A DNA stretch of 64,000 bases from Litorilinea aerophila (lineage in GTDB: Bacteria; Chloroflexota; Anaerolineae; Caldilineales; Caldilineaceae), in assembly GCF_006569185.2 (NCBI RefSeq), contig NZ_VIGC02000032.1:1-64000 (forward strand), in the 5' to 3' direction. Shown here piece after piece: positions 8,580-17,507 of this stretch. How positions within the stretch are numbered: position 1 is the stretch's first letter; each line of letters begins with the position of its first letter. Both the position numbers and the translations under genes were made by a program. The notes under the pieces were generated by a model, which saw nothing but the letters and a program-made list of their open reading frames with translations, ran no database searches and had not been told where the DNA came from.

Positions 8580-8593
8580 TGTGGTATAATGCG
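8580..8593 (+). promoter_or_regulatory. Extended -10 promoter of the mreB operon
   Basis: Reads TGTGGTATAATGCG with TATAAT at 8585-8590 preceded by TGG (extended -10). A weak -35 candidate TTTTCA lies at 8562-8567, spaced 17 bases. It leaves an mRNA leader of roughly 135 bases before mreB, and is an exact inverted copy of the tilS promoter core. Confidence 0.7.
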
Positions 8594-8732
8594 CTATGGT
8601 CTGCAATTTCAACGCAGAGGGACGGAGCGGCATCTGCGGGTGTTCGCTCCGCCAGCAGGCAGCACAAGTAAGCAACAATCATCAAGGACTGAGTGCGGGT
8701 GATTTTGTGACAATGGGGGCGATGGTACGTCT

Positions 8733-9803
8733 GTGATTAACCCGTTGGATTGGCTGTTAGGCCTTTTTTCATTGGACATCGGCATCGATCTGGGTACTGC
8801 CAATACCCTGGTTCACGTCAAAAACCGCGGTATCGTCATCAACGAACCTTCAATCGTCGCCATTGACCGATCCTCCCGCCGGCGGAACGCCGTCAAGGCC
8901 ATCGGCAACGAGGCGAAGGAGATGGTGGGCCGCACCCCGGCCCACATTGTCGCCATCCGGCCCTTACAGGATGGTGTGATCTCGGACTTTGACGTCACCG
9001 AGCAGATGATCCACCACTTCATCGGCAAGGTCCACGGCAACCGGGCCTTTGGCGCTGCCCGTCCCCGGGTGGTGATCGGGATCCCTTCGGGGGTCACCGA
9101 AGTGGAAAAACGGGCTGTGCGGGACGCAGCCATCAGCGCCGGCGCCCGGGAAGCCGGCCTGGTGGAGGAGCCCATGGCCGCGGCCATTGGTGCCGGCCTG
9201 CCTGTCACCGAATCGGTGGGTTCCATGATCGTGGACATCGGCGGTGGAACCACGGAAGTGGCGGTGATTTCCCTGGGCGGCATCGTGGTCTCTCGCTCCA
9301 TCCGGGTGGCCGGCGACGAGATGAACGAGGACATTGTCAACTACGCCCGGCAGAAGTACAATTTGCTCATCGGCCTGCGCATGGCCGAACGGACCAAGAT
9401 CGAAATCGGCTCGGCCTACCCCATGGAACGGGAGCGGACCATGATCCTGCGGGGGCGGAACCTGGTGACGGGCCTGCCCGAGGCGGTGGAGGTCAGCTCG
9501 GTGGAGATTCGGGAGGCCCTGGCCGGCTCGGTGCAGGTGATCGTGGACGCAGTCAAGGCCACCCTGGACGAGACGCCGCCCGAGCTGGTGGCCGATCTCA
9601 TGGAGTATGGCATCGTGCTGGCCGGGGGCGGGGCCCTGCTCCATGGCCTGGCCCAGCGCCTGCAGGATGAGACCCGCATGCACGTCTACGTGGCCGACAA
9701 CCCCCTCACCGCGGTGGTGATGGGCACGGGCATGATCCTGGAAAAGCCAGAGTTCTATAAAGAGACGCTGACCAGCATGCAGCGCAAGAGCACGATTCGC
9801 TAG
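8733..9803 (+). CDS. mreB: Rod shape-determining protein MreB (bacterial actin)
   Basis: Cytoplasmic actin homologue that forms membrane-bound filaments guiding lateral wall synthesis. 356 aa, typical length. Phosphate 1 motif FSLDIGIDLGTANTLVHVK, connect 1, phosphate 2 GSMIVDIGGGTTEVAVISLGG and adenosine motif GIVLAGGGALLHGLAQRL are all present. The start is GTG 8733; no in-frame ATG lies close upstream. First gene of the mre/min cluster. The TAG stop is followed at once by palindromic repeat copy 1, which separates it from mreC. Confidence 0.97.
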   Translation: MINPLDWLLGLFSLDIGIDLGTANTLVHVKNRGIVINEPSIVAIDRSSRRRNAVKAIGNEAKEMVGRTPAHIVAIRPLQDGVISDFDVTEQMIHHFIGKVHGNRAFGAARPRVVIGIPSGVTEVEKRAVRDAAISAGAREAGLVEEPMAAAIGAGLPVTESVGSMIVDIGGGTTEVAVISLGGIVVSRSIRVAGDEMNEDIVNYARQKYNLLIGLRMAERTKIEIGSAYPMERERTMILRGRNLVTGLPEAVEVSSVEIREALAGSVQVIVDAVKATLDETPPELVADLMEYGIVLAGGGALLHGLAQRLQDETRMHVYVADNPLTAVVMGTGMILEKPEFYKETLTSMQRKSTIR

Positions 9804-9919
9804 TAAATCCCGGCAGAAATTCGCCGATCGGGCCTCTGGCCCGCGGCTTCGCCGATCGTATCCACCAGAGCTAATGCCGCCGAATTTCTGCCGTGGTATT
9901 TACGCCAGACTGTACTAGG
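9801..9919 (+). repeat. Palindromic intergenic repeat, copy 1 (mreB-mreC)
   Basis: Begins at the mreB stop TAG. The 5' arm (9804-9826: TAAATCCCGGCAGAAATTCG then CCG) is identical in all four copies. The 3' arm (9882-9914) contains GAATTTCTGCCGTGG and ATTTACGCCAGA. Twelve bases, CGGCAGAAATTC/GAATTTCTGCCG, pair perfectly. The ~55-base centre differs between copies. No ORF inside. Orientation follows transcription. Confidence 0.9.
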
Positions 9920-9951
9920 ATTGGGAGGCGTCATTCGCCTTTACTGCCACC

Positions 9952-10911
9952 ATGCGTAACACCGACAGAAGGCCCTGGACCCTGGGCGATGTGGCCATCC
10001 GGCTGGTGATCTTTGGCCTGGCCGCCGTTTTGTTGATGGCCCTGCAGTTGGGCGGCCATATCTCCACCTTGCAGAGCGGGATGACCCAGCTCACCTCTCC
10101 CGCGCAGCTGGGCACTGCCAGCCTGACAGAATCCATCGCCGATGCCATCGACTTCCTGGTGGAGCTGCGCACCCTGCGCCAGCGCAACGCCGAGCTGGAG
10201 CAGATCAACGGCGCGCTGCTGGTGGAGAATTTCCGCCTGCGGGAGGTGGAGCGGGAAAACCAGACCCTCCGCGCCTTCCTGGCCTTCGCCCAGACTCGGC
10301 CAGCCCTGGAGCTGCGTGGCGCTCAGATCGTGGCCCGGGTCATCGGCCAGGAAAGCAGCAATTTCCTGGACTACATCATGCTGGATTTGGGGCAGGCCCA
10401 TGGCATCGCCGTGGGGATGCCTGTGGTCACCGACCAGGGCCTGGTGGGGCGCATCAGCGAGGTGACCGAAAACACCTCCAAAGTCCTCCTGATCACCGAC
10501 GCCAGCAGCGCTGTGAACGCCATCCTTCAAAGCAGCCGCCTCCCCGGCGTGGTTCGGGGGTCACCAGGTGGCGACCTGGTGATGGACTACATTCCCCAGG
10601 GTGCCATCTTCAGCGTGGGCGAAGTGGTACTCACGTCGGGGCTGGGCGGGCGCTTCCCGAAAGGCATCCCCCTGGGCCAGGTGGTGGAGATCCGCCAGCG
10701 AGATATCGACGTCTTCCAGCAGGCGCTGGTCCGCCCGACGGTGGATTTCAGCCGCCTGGAGCTGGTTATGGTGATCACCAATTTTGAGCCGCTGGAGGAT
10801 GTGTTGTCGGAGCCGGCCCTGGCGCCGGCCGCGCCTGCCGGGGAGGCCCCGGCTGCGCCTGCTGAGGGGGCCCCGTCAGAGGTGCCGGTGTCCCCTGAAA
10901 GTGGCCCATGA
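9952..10911 (+). CDS. mreC: Rod shape-determining protein MreC
   Basis: Bitopic inner-membrane scaffold linking MreB filaments to the extracytoplasmic PBP2/RodA machinery. Membrane helix at about 16-34, coiled coil at about 60-105 (LVELRTLRQRNAELEQ and following), then the two beta-barrel domains with family pattern VARVIGQESSNFLDYIMLDLG, GMPVVTDQGLVGRI and VLTSGLGGRFPKGIPLGQV. The 319 aa end in an Ala/Pro-rich tail. ATG 9952 has no Shine-Dalgarno at normal distance (GGGAGG is 22 bases away) and a TAG blocks upstream starts. It overlaps mreD by ATGA. Confidence 0.95.
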   Translation: MRNTDRRPWTLGDVAIRLVIFGLAAVLLMALQLGGHISTLQSGMTQLTSPAQLGTASLTESIADAIDFLVELRTLRQRNAELEQINGALLVENFRLREVERENQTLRAFLAFAQTRPALELRGAQIVARVIGQESSNFLDYIMLDLGQAHGIAVGMPVVTDQGLVGRISEVTENTSKVLLITDASSAVNAILQSSRLPGVVRGSPGGDLVMDYIPQGAIFSVGEVVLTSGLGGRFPKGIPLGQVVEIRQRDIDVFQQALVRPTVDFSRLELVMVITNFEPLEDVLSEPALAPAAPAGEAPAAPAEGAPSEVPVSPESGP

Positions 10912-11423
10912 ATCGCGGTGCCTTGTATTACTTGATGATCCCGCTGTTGGTGGTGGCCGGCCTGTTCCAGTCCTCCGCCGCTCCCCACATCAGCATCCGG
11001 GGGATCAAGCCTGACCTGGTGCTGCTGGTGGTCCTGGTGGGGACCCTGCTCTACGGCCACCGGCCCGGCATCACCTGGGCCTTCATCGGCGGCATCATCC
11101 TGGATCTCTTCAGCGGCGGCCCCATGGGCAGCTCCAGCCTGTCCCTGATGTTGGCGGCGCTGGTGGCCGGCATGGGGCATCGCACCCTGTCCCGGTTCAA
11201 CCTGTTCGTTCCCCTGGGCGCGTGCCTGCTCGGCACCCTGGTCTACGCCACGGCCTACCTGTCCATCCTGGGCCTGTTGCGAAGCTTCAACCTGGCCAAC
11301 TACTATCTTCCCTTCTGGACGACCCTGCAGCATGTGGTGGCGCCGGCCATGCTGTACAACGCTACCCTGATGTTGCTGCTGTTGCCTTTTCTGAACCGTG
11401 TTCCCGAAAGCCAGGACCTGTAG
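10908..11423 (+). CDS. mreD: Rod shape-determining protein MreD
   Basis: Small polytopic inner-membrane partner of MreC. 171 aa with five or six hydrophobic helices; family features include IRGIKPDLVLLVVLVGTLLYG, FIGGIILDLFSGGPMGSSSLSL and a long hydrophobic C-terminal half. Start ATG overlaps the mreC stop by four bases (ATGA), as expected for translational coupling within the operon. Confidence 0.92.
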   Translation: MNRGALYYLMIPLLVVAGLFQSSAAPHISIRGIKPDLVLLVVLVGTLLYGHRPGITWAFIGGIILDLFSGGPMGSSSLSLMLAALVAGMGHRTLSRFNLFVPLGACLLGTLVYATAYLSILGLLRSFNLANYYLPFWTTLQHVVAPAMLYNATLMLLLLPFLNRVPESQDL

Positions 11424-11487
11424 GAAGCCTGTGTCCGGGACGCCGACGATGGCCACGCCTGGTTGAGGTACCCTGTGATGAACCGCT

Positions 11488-13647
11488 ATGTTTGAGCAAC
11501 GCAGTCGAGACACATCCACCCTCGCCATGACCCTCTTCCGGCTGGGCCTGATCCTGGCCTTTTTGATCATGGTCGCACGCCTCTACCGGCTGCAGATTGT
11601 GGAGGGGCAGGACTTCCGGCAGCGGGCCGACGATAACCGTTTTGAGCTGGTGGAGTTGCCGGCGCCCCGTGGGGTGATCTACGACCGCACGGGTACCATC
11701 CTGGCCCGCAACCGCCCCAGCTTCGAGGTGGCCGTTGTGCCCGAGGATCTGCCCTTCGACGACCCCGAGACGCCGGAAGATGAGGAAGGGCTGGAAATTG
11801 TGAAAATCCTCCAGCTCCTGCGGGCCGATACCGACGAAGATGTGGCCCTGCGCATCGCCGAGCTGATGTTTTTGCGCCTGGGGCGGGCGGACTTCGCGGA
11901 AACGGTGGGCGAAGCCGGTGTGAAACTGAACTACATCACCGTGCCAGGCCCGGTACAGCTGGTGACCCCAGAGGATGGAGGTCCTCCCCAGGAAGTGGCG
12001 GTGCCCGTCCTGGTGCCGGATATCTCCCAGCCGTTGCCCATGCCAGGGCTGGTGGCCCTGGTGAAGCGGGTGGTGGCCCTGAGTGGCCAGGGTAGCGCTT
12101 CCCGCCCCGTGCCCATCCTGGACCTGGTCGACCGGATTCGTGCGGTGGAGCTAGCCGAGGAGAGCTACCGCATTCCCAGCGTGCGCATCCATGAAGTGCC
12201 CGTGCGGGACTACGTCTACGGTCCCTACATGAGCCACGTGCTGGGATTCATGGGGCCGATCCCTGCGGCTGCTGCCGAGGATTACCGGGCCCGGGGGTAT
12301 ACCAACCCCAACGAGAAGGTCGGCCTCAACGGCCTGGAGTATTCCTACCAGCAGGAACTGCGGGGCATCCCGGGGTATCGCAATGTGGAGGTGGACATCC
12401 TGGGCCGGGAGGTGCGCACCGTGGGCCAGGTGCTGGAGCCGGTGCCGGGTTCCAACCTGATCTTGAACATCGACCTGCGCCTGCAGCAGGTGATGTACGA
12501 CACGCTGCAGGCCAAGCTGGAGGAAAAGAACACCCCCTGGGGCGTCGCCATCGCCATGAACCCCATGAACGGCGCCATCCTGGGCATGGTGAGCCTCCCT
12601 TCCTACGACAACAACGTCTTCGCCGAGCGGATCAATGAGGACTACCTGGCCCTGCAGAACGACGAGCATCGGCCCCTGATCAACTACGCCATCGGCGGCC
12701 TCTACCCGCCGGGCTCCACCTTCAAGCTGGTCACGGCCACCGCCGCGCTGGCCGAAGGGATCATCACCCCCCAGACCACCATTGTGGACAGTGGCCCCAT
12801 CTACCTGCCCAACCGCTTCTTCCCAGACGACCCCAGCCAGGCCCAGGAATTTGTGAGCTGGAACCATGCCCGGGGCATCGTCCACGGGCCCCTCAACGTG
12901 GTCCAGGCCATGGCCCTCTCCAACGACATCTTCTTTTACTACCTGGGCGGTGGTTATCCGCCGGCCCAGTTTGTGGGGCTGGGCCAGCGCCGGCTGGCCG
13001 AATGGACCGAGCTCTTCGGCTATGGCGATCCCACCGGCATCGACATCCCCGGCGAAGTGGGTGCTCCCGTCCCCAATGACCGCTGGAAACGGCAGCTCTA
13101 CGCCGAAAGTTGGACCACCGGTGACAGCTACAACATGGCCATCGGCCAGGGCTACCTCCTGGCCACGCCCTTGCAGGTGTTGGTGAGCACGGCTGCTGTG
13201 GCCAACGGTGGCACCATCTACCGCCCTCAGATTGTCTACCAGATTGTGGACGCCAAGGGCGGCCTGCAGCGGGATTTCACGCCCCAGGTGGTGCGCCAGC
13301 TTCCGGTGCCGCCGGGGACGATAGAATTCGTGCAGCAGGGCATGTGGGCAGCGGTGAACGCGCCGGGCGGTACGGCCTACGCCGCCAAGCTGGATAACGA
13401 CATCACCGTGGCTGGCAAAACGGGGACGGCCGAGTTCTGCGAGTACATCCCCGAGGAGAACGACTGCCGCCGGGACGACAAGGGGCACCTGCCCACCCAC
13501 GCCTGGTTTGTGGCCTACGCCCCCTATGAAGCGCCGGAGATCGCCCTGGTGGTCTTCATTTATGATGGCGGCGAAGGTTCGGAGGCCGCGGTCCCTGTGG
13601 CCCGCCAGATTCTGGAAGCCTATTTCAATGAGATTCACCCCCGCTAA
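11488..13647 (+). CDS. mrdA: Penicillin-binding protein 2, peptidoglycan transpeptidase
   Basis: Class B PBP that cross-links peptidoglycan during elongation together with RodA. 719 aa: an N-terminal membrane anchor (LFRLGLILAFLIMVARLYRLQ), a PBP dimer/pedestal domain starting ELVELPAPRGVIYDRTGTIL, and the transpeptidase domain with S410-xx-K413 in PPGSTFKL, S478-N479-D480 in ALSNDIFF and K644-T645-G646 in AGKTGTAEF. All catalytic motifs are intact. The pedestal is longer than in E. coli, with acidic insertions around residues 85-115. It lies 64 bases after mreD, in the same operon. Confidence 0.95.
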   Translation: MFEQRSRDTSTLAMTLFRLGLILAFLIMVARLYRLQIVEGQDFRQRADDNRFELVELPAPRGVIYDRTGTILARNRPSFEVAVVPEDLPFDDPETPEDEEGLEIVKILQLLRADTDEDVALRIAELMFLRLGRADFAETVGEAGVKLNYITVPGPVQLVTPEDGGPPQEVAVPVLVPDISQPLPMPGLVALVKRVVALSGQGSASRPVPILDLVDRIRAVELAEESYRIPSVRIHEVPVRDYVYGPYMSHVLGFMGPIPAAAAEDYRARGYTNPNEKVGLNGLEYSYQQELRGIPGYRNVEVDILGREVRTVGQVLEPVPGSNLILNIDLRLQQVMYDTLQAKLEEKNTPWGVAIAMNPMNGAILGMVSLPSYDNNVFAERINEDYLALQNDEHRPLINYAIGGLYPPGSTFKLVTATAALAEGIITPQTTIVDSGPIYLPNRFFPDDPSQAQEFVSWNHARGIVHGPLNVVQAMALSNDIFFYYLGGGYPPAQFVGLGQRRLAEWTELFGYGDPTGIDIPGEVGAPVPNDRWKRQLYAESWTTGDSYNMAIGQGYLLATPLQVLVSTAAVANGGTIYRPQIVYQIVDAKGGLQRDFTPQVVRQLPVPPGTIEFVQQGMWAAVNAPGGTAYAAKLDNDITVAGKTGTAEFCEYIPEENDCRRDDKGHLPTHAWFVAYAPYEAPEIALVVFIYDGGEGSEAAVPVARQILEAYFNEIHPR

Positions 13648-13819
13648 ATTTGAGCCGGTGTGGTAAGATATGGCGTATCCCATGTTGGGGCAGATGACCT
13701 CTGGACATGGATGACGGTTGACCGGCCCTTTCTCCCCCGGCTGCGGGGCCAGCCAACCGCCGTCTACTTCCTGTCACATAACACCTGCGGCCTGGGATGG
13801 ATAGAGGTGGAGCGTACCT

Positions 13820-14911
13820 ATGTCGGCCCGGCAAAACGATCGACGACAACCGGATATCACGTCCGACAATGGGGTGGCGGCAGAGGACTCCATGGTAGAC
13901 ACCGAGAACCATGGCGCAGCACCGGACGCGCCCGAGGCAGCGAATTCCCCAGGACAGGCCGTGGAGCAGCCGGCCAGCCCTGCCGCGCCAGGGGGGGAGG
14001 AGACCCGGTCCCAGGATGGTCGGACCATCGGCCCGGCTGATTTGCCCGACGTGGAAGCGGCGCCGGAAGCGGGGACTACCCCCGCAGAGGATAAAGAGTC
14101 GGCGCGATCCTCGGACGATGTAATGGCCCTGGATGTCATCGGCCATCTGCCTTCGCCCCCGCCCAGCGCCGTCAAGATCAAGGGGCGGGCCGGCGGCATT
14201 TTCGTGGAGATCGGGGAAGGCGTCTGGGCCGATTTGCTGGACACCCTGGGCGATCGGCTGAAATCGGCCGCCGGCTTCTTCCGGGGCGCATCGGTGATCC
14301 TGGATGTGGGGCACCGCTCCCTCACTTCCGAAGAGCTGCGCTACTTCATCAGCCTGCTGAAGGCCCATGAGATGGCCCTGGGCGTTGTCCTCTCGTCGGA
14401 TGAGGGCACCCTCCAGCACGCGGCCGAGTTGGGCATCTCTACCAGTTCGACCCAGGAAGCCGCCCATCCCGGCCCCGTGGCCCCGGTTCAGGAGGCGGCA
14501 CCGGCGAAGCCAGATTTTTATGTGCACCAGGGAAGTCTCCGGGCCGGCCAGGCGCTCCATCGCCAGGAAAGCATCTTCATCATCGGCGATGTCAACCCCG
14601 GGGCCCAGGTGAGTAGCGCTGGAGATGTCTACGTATGGGGGCGCATGCGGGGCGTGGCCCATGCCGGCGTTGAGGGCGATCAGACGGCCGTTGTGGCTGC
14701 CCTGGAGCTGACCCCCACCCAGCTGCGCATTGGGGATGTCATTGCTGTTCCGCCGGAGTCCAAAGGGGAGAACGGCAGCAACTGGTTTTGGAAGCGGCCG
14801 CCACCGCCCCGGGCCGAAGTGGCCCATGTGGTGGATGGGCGCATCCTGATCGAGCCCTGGGATGAAATTCGTACCGGCGGATGGAAAGCTTTCTCCCCGC
14901 CCACGGCCTGA
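13820..14911 (+). CDS. minC: Septum site-determining protein MinC with long disordered N-terminal extension
   Basis: FtsZ polymerisation inhibitor carried by MinD. The C-terminal beta-helix domain is clear at about residues 230-318: QGSLRAGQALHRQESIFIIG, DVNPGAQVSSAGDVYVWGRM and RGVAHAGVEGD. A MinC_N-like domain covers about 115-200 (VKIKGRAGGIFVEIGEG to HEMALGVVLSS). The first ~110 residues are acidic, Pro/Ala/Glu-rich and look disordered, longer than usual. ATG 13820 has AGGTGGAG upstream. The downstream ~55 residues include a basic Trp-rich stretch (NGSNWFWKRPPPPRAEV). Next gene is minD. Confidence 0.9.
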   Translation: MSARQNDRRQPDITSDNGVAAEDSMVDTENHGAAPDAPEAANSPGQAVEQPASPAAPGGEETRSQDGRTIGPADLPDVEAAPEAGTTPAEDKESARSSDDVMALDVIGHLPSPPPSAVKIKGRAGGIFVEIGEGVWADLLDTLGDRLKSAAGFFRGASVILDVGHRSLTSEELRYFISLLKAHEMALGVVLSSDEGTLQHAAELGISTSSTQEAAHPGPVAPVQEAAPAKPDFYVHQGSLRAGQALHRQESIFIIGDVNPGAQVSSAGDVYVWGRMRGVAHAGVEGDQTAVVAALELTPTQLRIGDVIAVPPESKGENGSNWFWKRPPPPRAEVAHVVDGRILIEPWDEIRTGGWKAFSPPTA

Positions 14912-15044
14912 AGCCCCAGGCCAGCACCCCCGCCATCAACCAACCGGGGACGTCCCGTTGGTGGGCCATTGGGCTATGAACCTGGTATGAGCCCGGGGGC
15001 GTACCCCATCAGCAAGGGAGCTTTCACAGGAGCGAGCATTCAAG

Positions 15045-15836
15045 ATGCCCGGAACGGTCATTACCGTGACCTCTGGTAAGGGGGGCGTAGGAAAGACAAC
15101 CACGGTGGCCAATGTGGCCTCGGCCCTGGCCATGTGCGGACAGCGCGTGGTGGTGGTGGATGCCGATATCGGGCTGCGCAACCTGGATCTGGTGATGGGG
15201 CTGGAAAGCCGCATCATCTACGACCTGGTGGATGTGGTGGAAGGTCGCTGTTCCCTGCAGGATGCTCTGGTGCGGGATCCCCGCCAGGAATCCCTCTACC
15301 TGTTGCCGGCAGCCCAAACCCGGGACAAGTCGGACGTAGGCGTGGACCAGATGGTAGCCATCTGCAAGAGCCTGGCCAAGGTAGCCGACTACGTGCTGGT
15401 GGACTCACCGGCCGGTATCGAACACGGCTTCAACAGCGCCGTCGCCCCGGCCGACCGGGTTTTGATCGTCACCACGTCGGATGTCAGCGCCCTGCGGGAC
15501 GCCGACAAGGTGATCTACCTCCTGGAGCGGGACTGGAACAAGCCGCCTGGCCTGGTGGTGAACCGGTATAACGCCCGCCTGGCCCGGGATGGCGAGTTGC
15601 GGGATATTGACGATATTTTGGATATTCTGGCGGTGGATCTGTTGGGCGTGGTGCCCGACGACCATCGCATCATGTTGGCGACGGACCGGGGGATGCCGGT
15701 GGTCCTGGACACCAAGTTGCGGGTGAGCCAGGCCTACCGCAACATCGCCCAGCGCATCATGGGCAACAATGTGCCGCTGATGCGCTTTGACAGTGCTGGA
15801 CCGCTTGCCTGGCTGATGAGGTTGATGGGCCGATGA
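15045..15836 (+). CDS. minD: Septum site-determining protein MinD (membrane ATPase)
   Basis: ParA-type ATPase that positions MinC at the membrane. 263 aa. Deviant Walker A SGKGGVGKTTT at about 10-20, switch I VVVVDADIGLRNLDLVMGLE, Walker B YVLVDSPAGIEHG, and a C-terminal amphipathic segment (LAWLMRLMGR) as membrane-targeting sequence. No minE is seen downstream: rodA follows directly, so pole-to-pole oscillation of the E. coli type is not supported by this locus. An imperfect hairpin lies in the 133-base minC-minD gap around 14938-14963. Confidence 0.95.
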   Translation: MPGTVITVTSGKGGVGKTTTVANVASALAMCGQRVVVVDADIGLRNLDLVMGLESRIIYDLVDVVEGRCSLQDALVRDPRQESLYLLPAAQTRDKSDVGVDQMVAICKSLAKVADYVLVDSPAGIEHGFNSAVAPADRVLIVTTSDVSALRDADKVIYLLERDWNKPPGLVVNRYNARLARDGELRDIDDILDILAVDLLGVVPDDHRIMLATDRGMPVVLDTKLRVSQAYRNIAQRIMGNNVPLMRFDSAGPLAWLMRLMGR

Positions 15837-15899
15837 CGGGGCGCTCGTCCCGCCGGCATCCCTGGCCCGGGTGGGCGGCCTGGCGGAGTAAGCCAATCC

Positions 15900-17060
15900 A
15901 TGGGTGAACGACAATACTGGCGTTATTTTGACTGGTCCCTATTGCTAGCGGTGTTGGCCCTGTGTGCCATTGGCGTGGCCATGATCTACAGCGCCACTTA
16001 CAACACCGTGGACCTCAGCGACTACTGGTACCGGCAGGCCATCTTTGCCGGGGTGGGCCTGGTGGCCTTGCTGATCGTGGCCATGGTGGACTACCGCCAC
16101 CTGGAACTGCTGGCGCCGCCGGCCTTTCTCATCTTCGTGGCCCTCCTGGTGGCCGTTCGTCTTTTCGGCGTCACCCAGGGGACCGGCTCCCAGCGCTGGA
16201 TTGCTGTGGGCGGCACCCTGGTGCAACCCACCGAAGCCGGCAAGTTCCTCCTGATCGTTTTCATGGCCTGGTATCTGAGCTGGTATCATGACCAGCTACA
16301 CCGGCTCCCCTATCTGTTGGGCGCCCTCTTTCTCCTCTTCGCCCCGCTGGTGTTGGTCTACCTCCAGCCCGATCTGGGTATGAGCATCACCTACGCCTTC
16401 ATTGGTGGCGTGCTCATCCTGGTGGCAGGCATTCGCTTCTGGCAGCTGGGGATGATGGCCGGCGGCATGCTGGCGGCCCTGCCCTTTATGGGCAATACCT
16501 TGCAGGGCTACATGCTGGCCCGCATTTGCATCTACCTGGACGAGGACGGATTGGGCATGGTGCGACGCCTCTTCGACAACCTGCCGGAGGAGTGCATCAA
16601 TCCCCAGGCGGCCCAGGCGGCCTCCTACAACGTGACCCAGGCCCTGATCGCCATCGGCTCGGGCAGCTGGCTGGGGCGGGGCTGGGCCCACGGGAGCCAG
16701 AACCAGCTGCACTTCCTGCGGGTGCGCCATACGGACTTTATTTTCAGCGTCATCGCCGAGGAGTTGGGCCTGGTAGGTGCCGTCCTGGTGTTGTTGCTGC
16801 TCTTTTTTGTCGTCTGGCGTCTGCTGCGCATCGCGGACCTGGCCCAGGATCACTTCGGCCGGTTACTGGCAGCCGGGGTGGCCTCGCTAGTCTTTTTCCA
16901 GACGGTGGTCAACGTGGGCATGAACATGGGGCTTCTCCCGGTGACAGGCCTGACCCTGCCCTTTATCAGCTACGGCGGTAGCAGTCTGATCTCCATGTTG
17001 CTGGCCATTGGCCTGGCCGAGAGCGTGGTCATGCGCCACCGCAAAATTGAGTTTCAATAG
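15900..17060 (+). CDS. rodA: RodA, peptidoglycan glycosyltransferase (SEDS family)
   Basis: Polymerises lipid II into glycan strands with PBP2 during elongation. 386 aa with about ten membrane helices. SEDS family features: IGVAMIYSATYN, RYWIAVG-type segment SQRWIAVGGTLVQPTEAGKF (with the conserved Pro and Glu), QPDLGMS, and the C-terminal block GLTLPFISYGGSSLISMLLAIGL. The RodA rather than FtsW assignment rests on its position in the mreBCD-PBP2 operon. Last recognisable gene of the cluster; the downstream 220 bases contain no gene I can support before the toxin-antitoxin promoter. Confidence 0.93.
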   Translation: MGERQYWRYFDWSLLLAVLALCAIGVAMIYSATYNTVDLSDYWYRQAIFAGVGLVALLIVAMVDYRHLELLAPPAFLIFVALLVAVRLFGVTQGTGSQRWIAVGGTLVQPTEAGKFLLIVFMAWYLSWYHDQLHRLPYLLGALFLLFAPLVLVYLQPDLGMSITYAFIGGVLILVAGIRFWQLGMMAGGMLAALPFMGNTLQGYMLARICIYLDEDGLGMVRRLFDNLPEECINPQAAQAASYNVTQALIAIGSGSWLGRGWAHGSQNQLHFLRVRHTDFIFSVIAEELGLVGAVLVLLLLFFVVWRLLRIADLAQDHFGRLLAAGVASLVFFQTVVNVGMNMGLLPVTGLTLPFISYGGSSLISMLLAIGLAESVVMRHRKIEFQ

Positions 17061-17253
17061 CAGGATCAAGCGACGTTGCCAAGAGCCTTACCTGATTCAT
17101 CGGCGGTCTCTAGGGCATAAGGCCACATGGCGGGCATTGCTTGCTGCGCTTCTGCGGCGACATCCGATGGTGGGTTTCGGTGGGCGTGAGCTATACTTCT
17201 ATTGCAACCACACCAGAGGCTCGCTGTTAGTTTGCGCCACATCACTCCAAGAG

Positions 17254-17264
17254 TGTGGTATTAT
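17254..17264 (+). promoter_or_regulatory. Extended -10 promoter of the toxin-antitoxin pair
   Basis: TGTGGTATTAT, with TATTAT at 17259-17264 preceded by TGG. It shares nine or ten bases with the tilS and mreB promoters. It lies 19 bases before the antitoxin ATG and just ahead of the strong GGAGGTG ribosome site at 17272-17278. Confidence 0.5.
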
Positions 17265-17282
17265 CTCGTCTGGAGGTGTGAA

Positions 17283-17507
17283 ATGACCACGACCATAACG
17301 ATTTCTTTGGATACAGATACAGCAAGGCTTTATCGTCAGGCCCCTGCTGACCTGCAAAGAAAGGTTCAGCTGTTACTCAACATTTGGCTGCGGGAACTGA
17401 TGGTATCACCGCGTCCCTTGCAGGTAATCATGGATGAAATCAGTCAAAAGGCCGAGGAGCGCGGCCTCACCTCCGAGGTTCTGGAGTCATTGTTGAATGC
17501 CGAATGA
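17283..17507 (+). CDS. Putative antitoxin of a PIN-domain toxin-antitoxin pair
   Basis: A 74-residue protein (MTTTITISLDTDTARLYRQAP at the start) upstream of and overlapping the PIN gene by 11 bases, the usual antitoxin position. ATG 17283 has GGAGGTG 5 bases upstream. A beta strand then two helices is plausible (ISLDTDTARLYRQA, LQRKVQLLLNIWLRELMV), as in ribbon-helix-helix-like or Phd-unlike small antitoxins. I cannot name the family. Base composition is clearly less GC-rich than the surrounding operons, consistent with horizontal gain. Confidence 0.7.
   Translation: MTTTITISLDTDTARLYRQAPADLQRKVQLLLNIWLRELMVSPRPLQVIMDEISQKAEERGLTSEVLESLLNAE

Noticed and set aside
9801-9919. Reading the palindromic repeats as integron attC sites
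   Set aside because: They follow stop codons and keep orientation, as attC does, but lack the GTTRRRY/RYYYAAC core and the host genes are core operons, not cassettes. No integrase in the window.
17061-17282. Small gene between rodA and the antitoxin
   Set aside because: Frames there lack a ribosome site and similarity; only promoter and leader sequence are supported.
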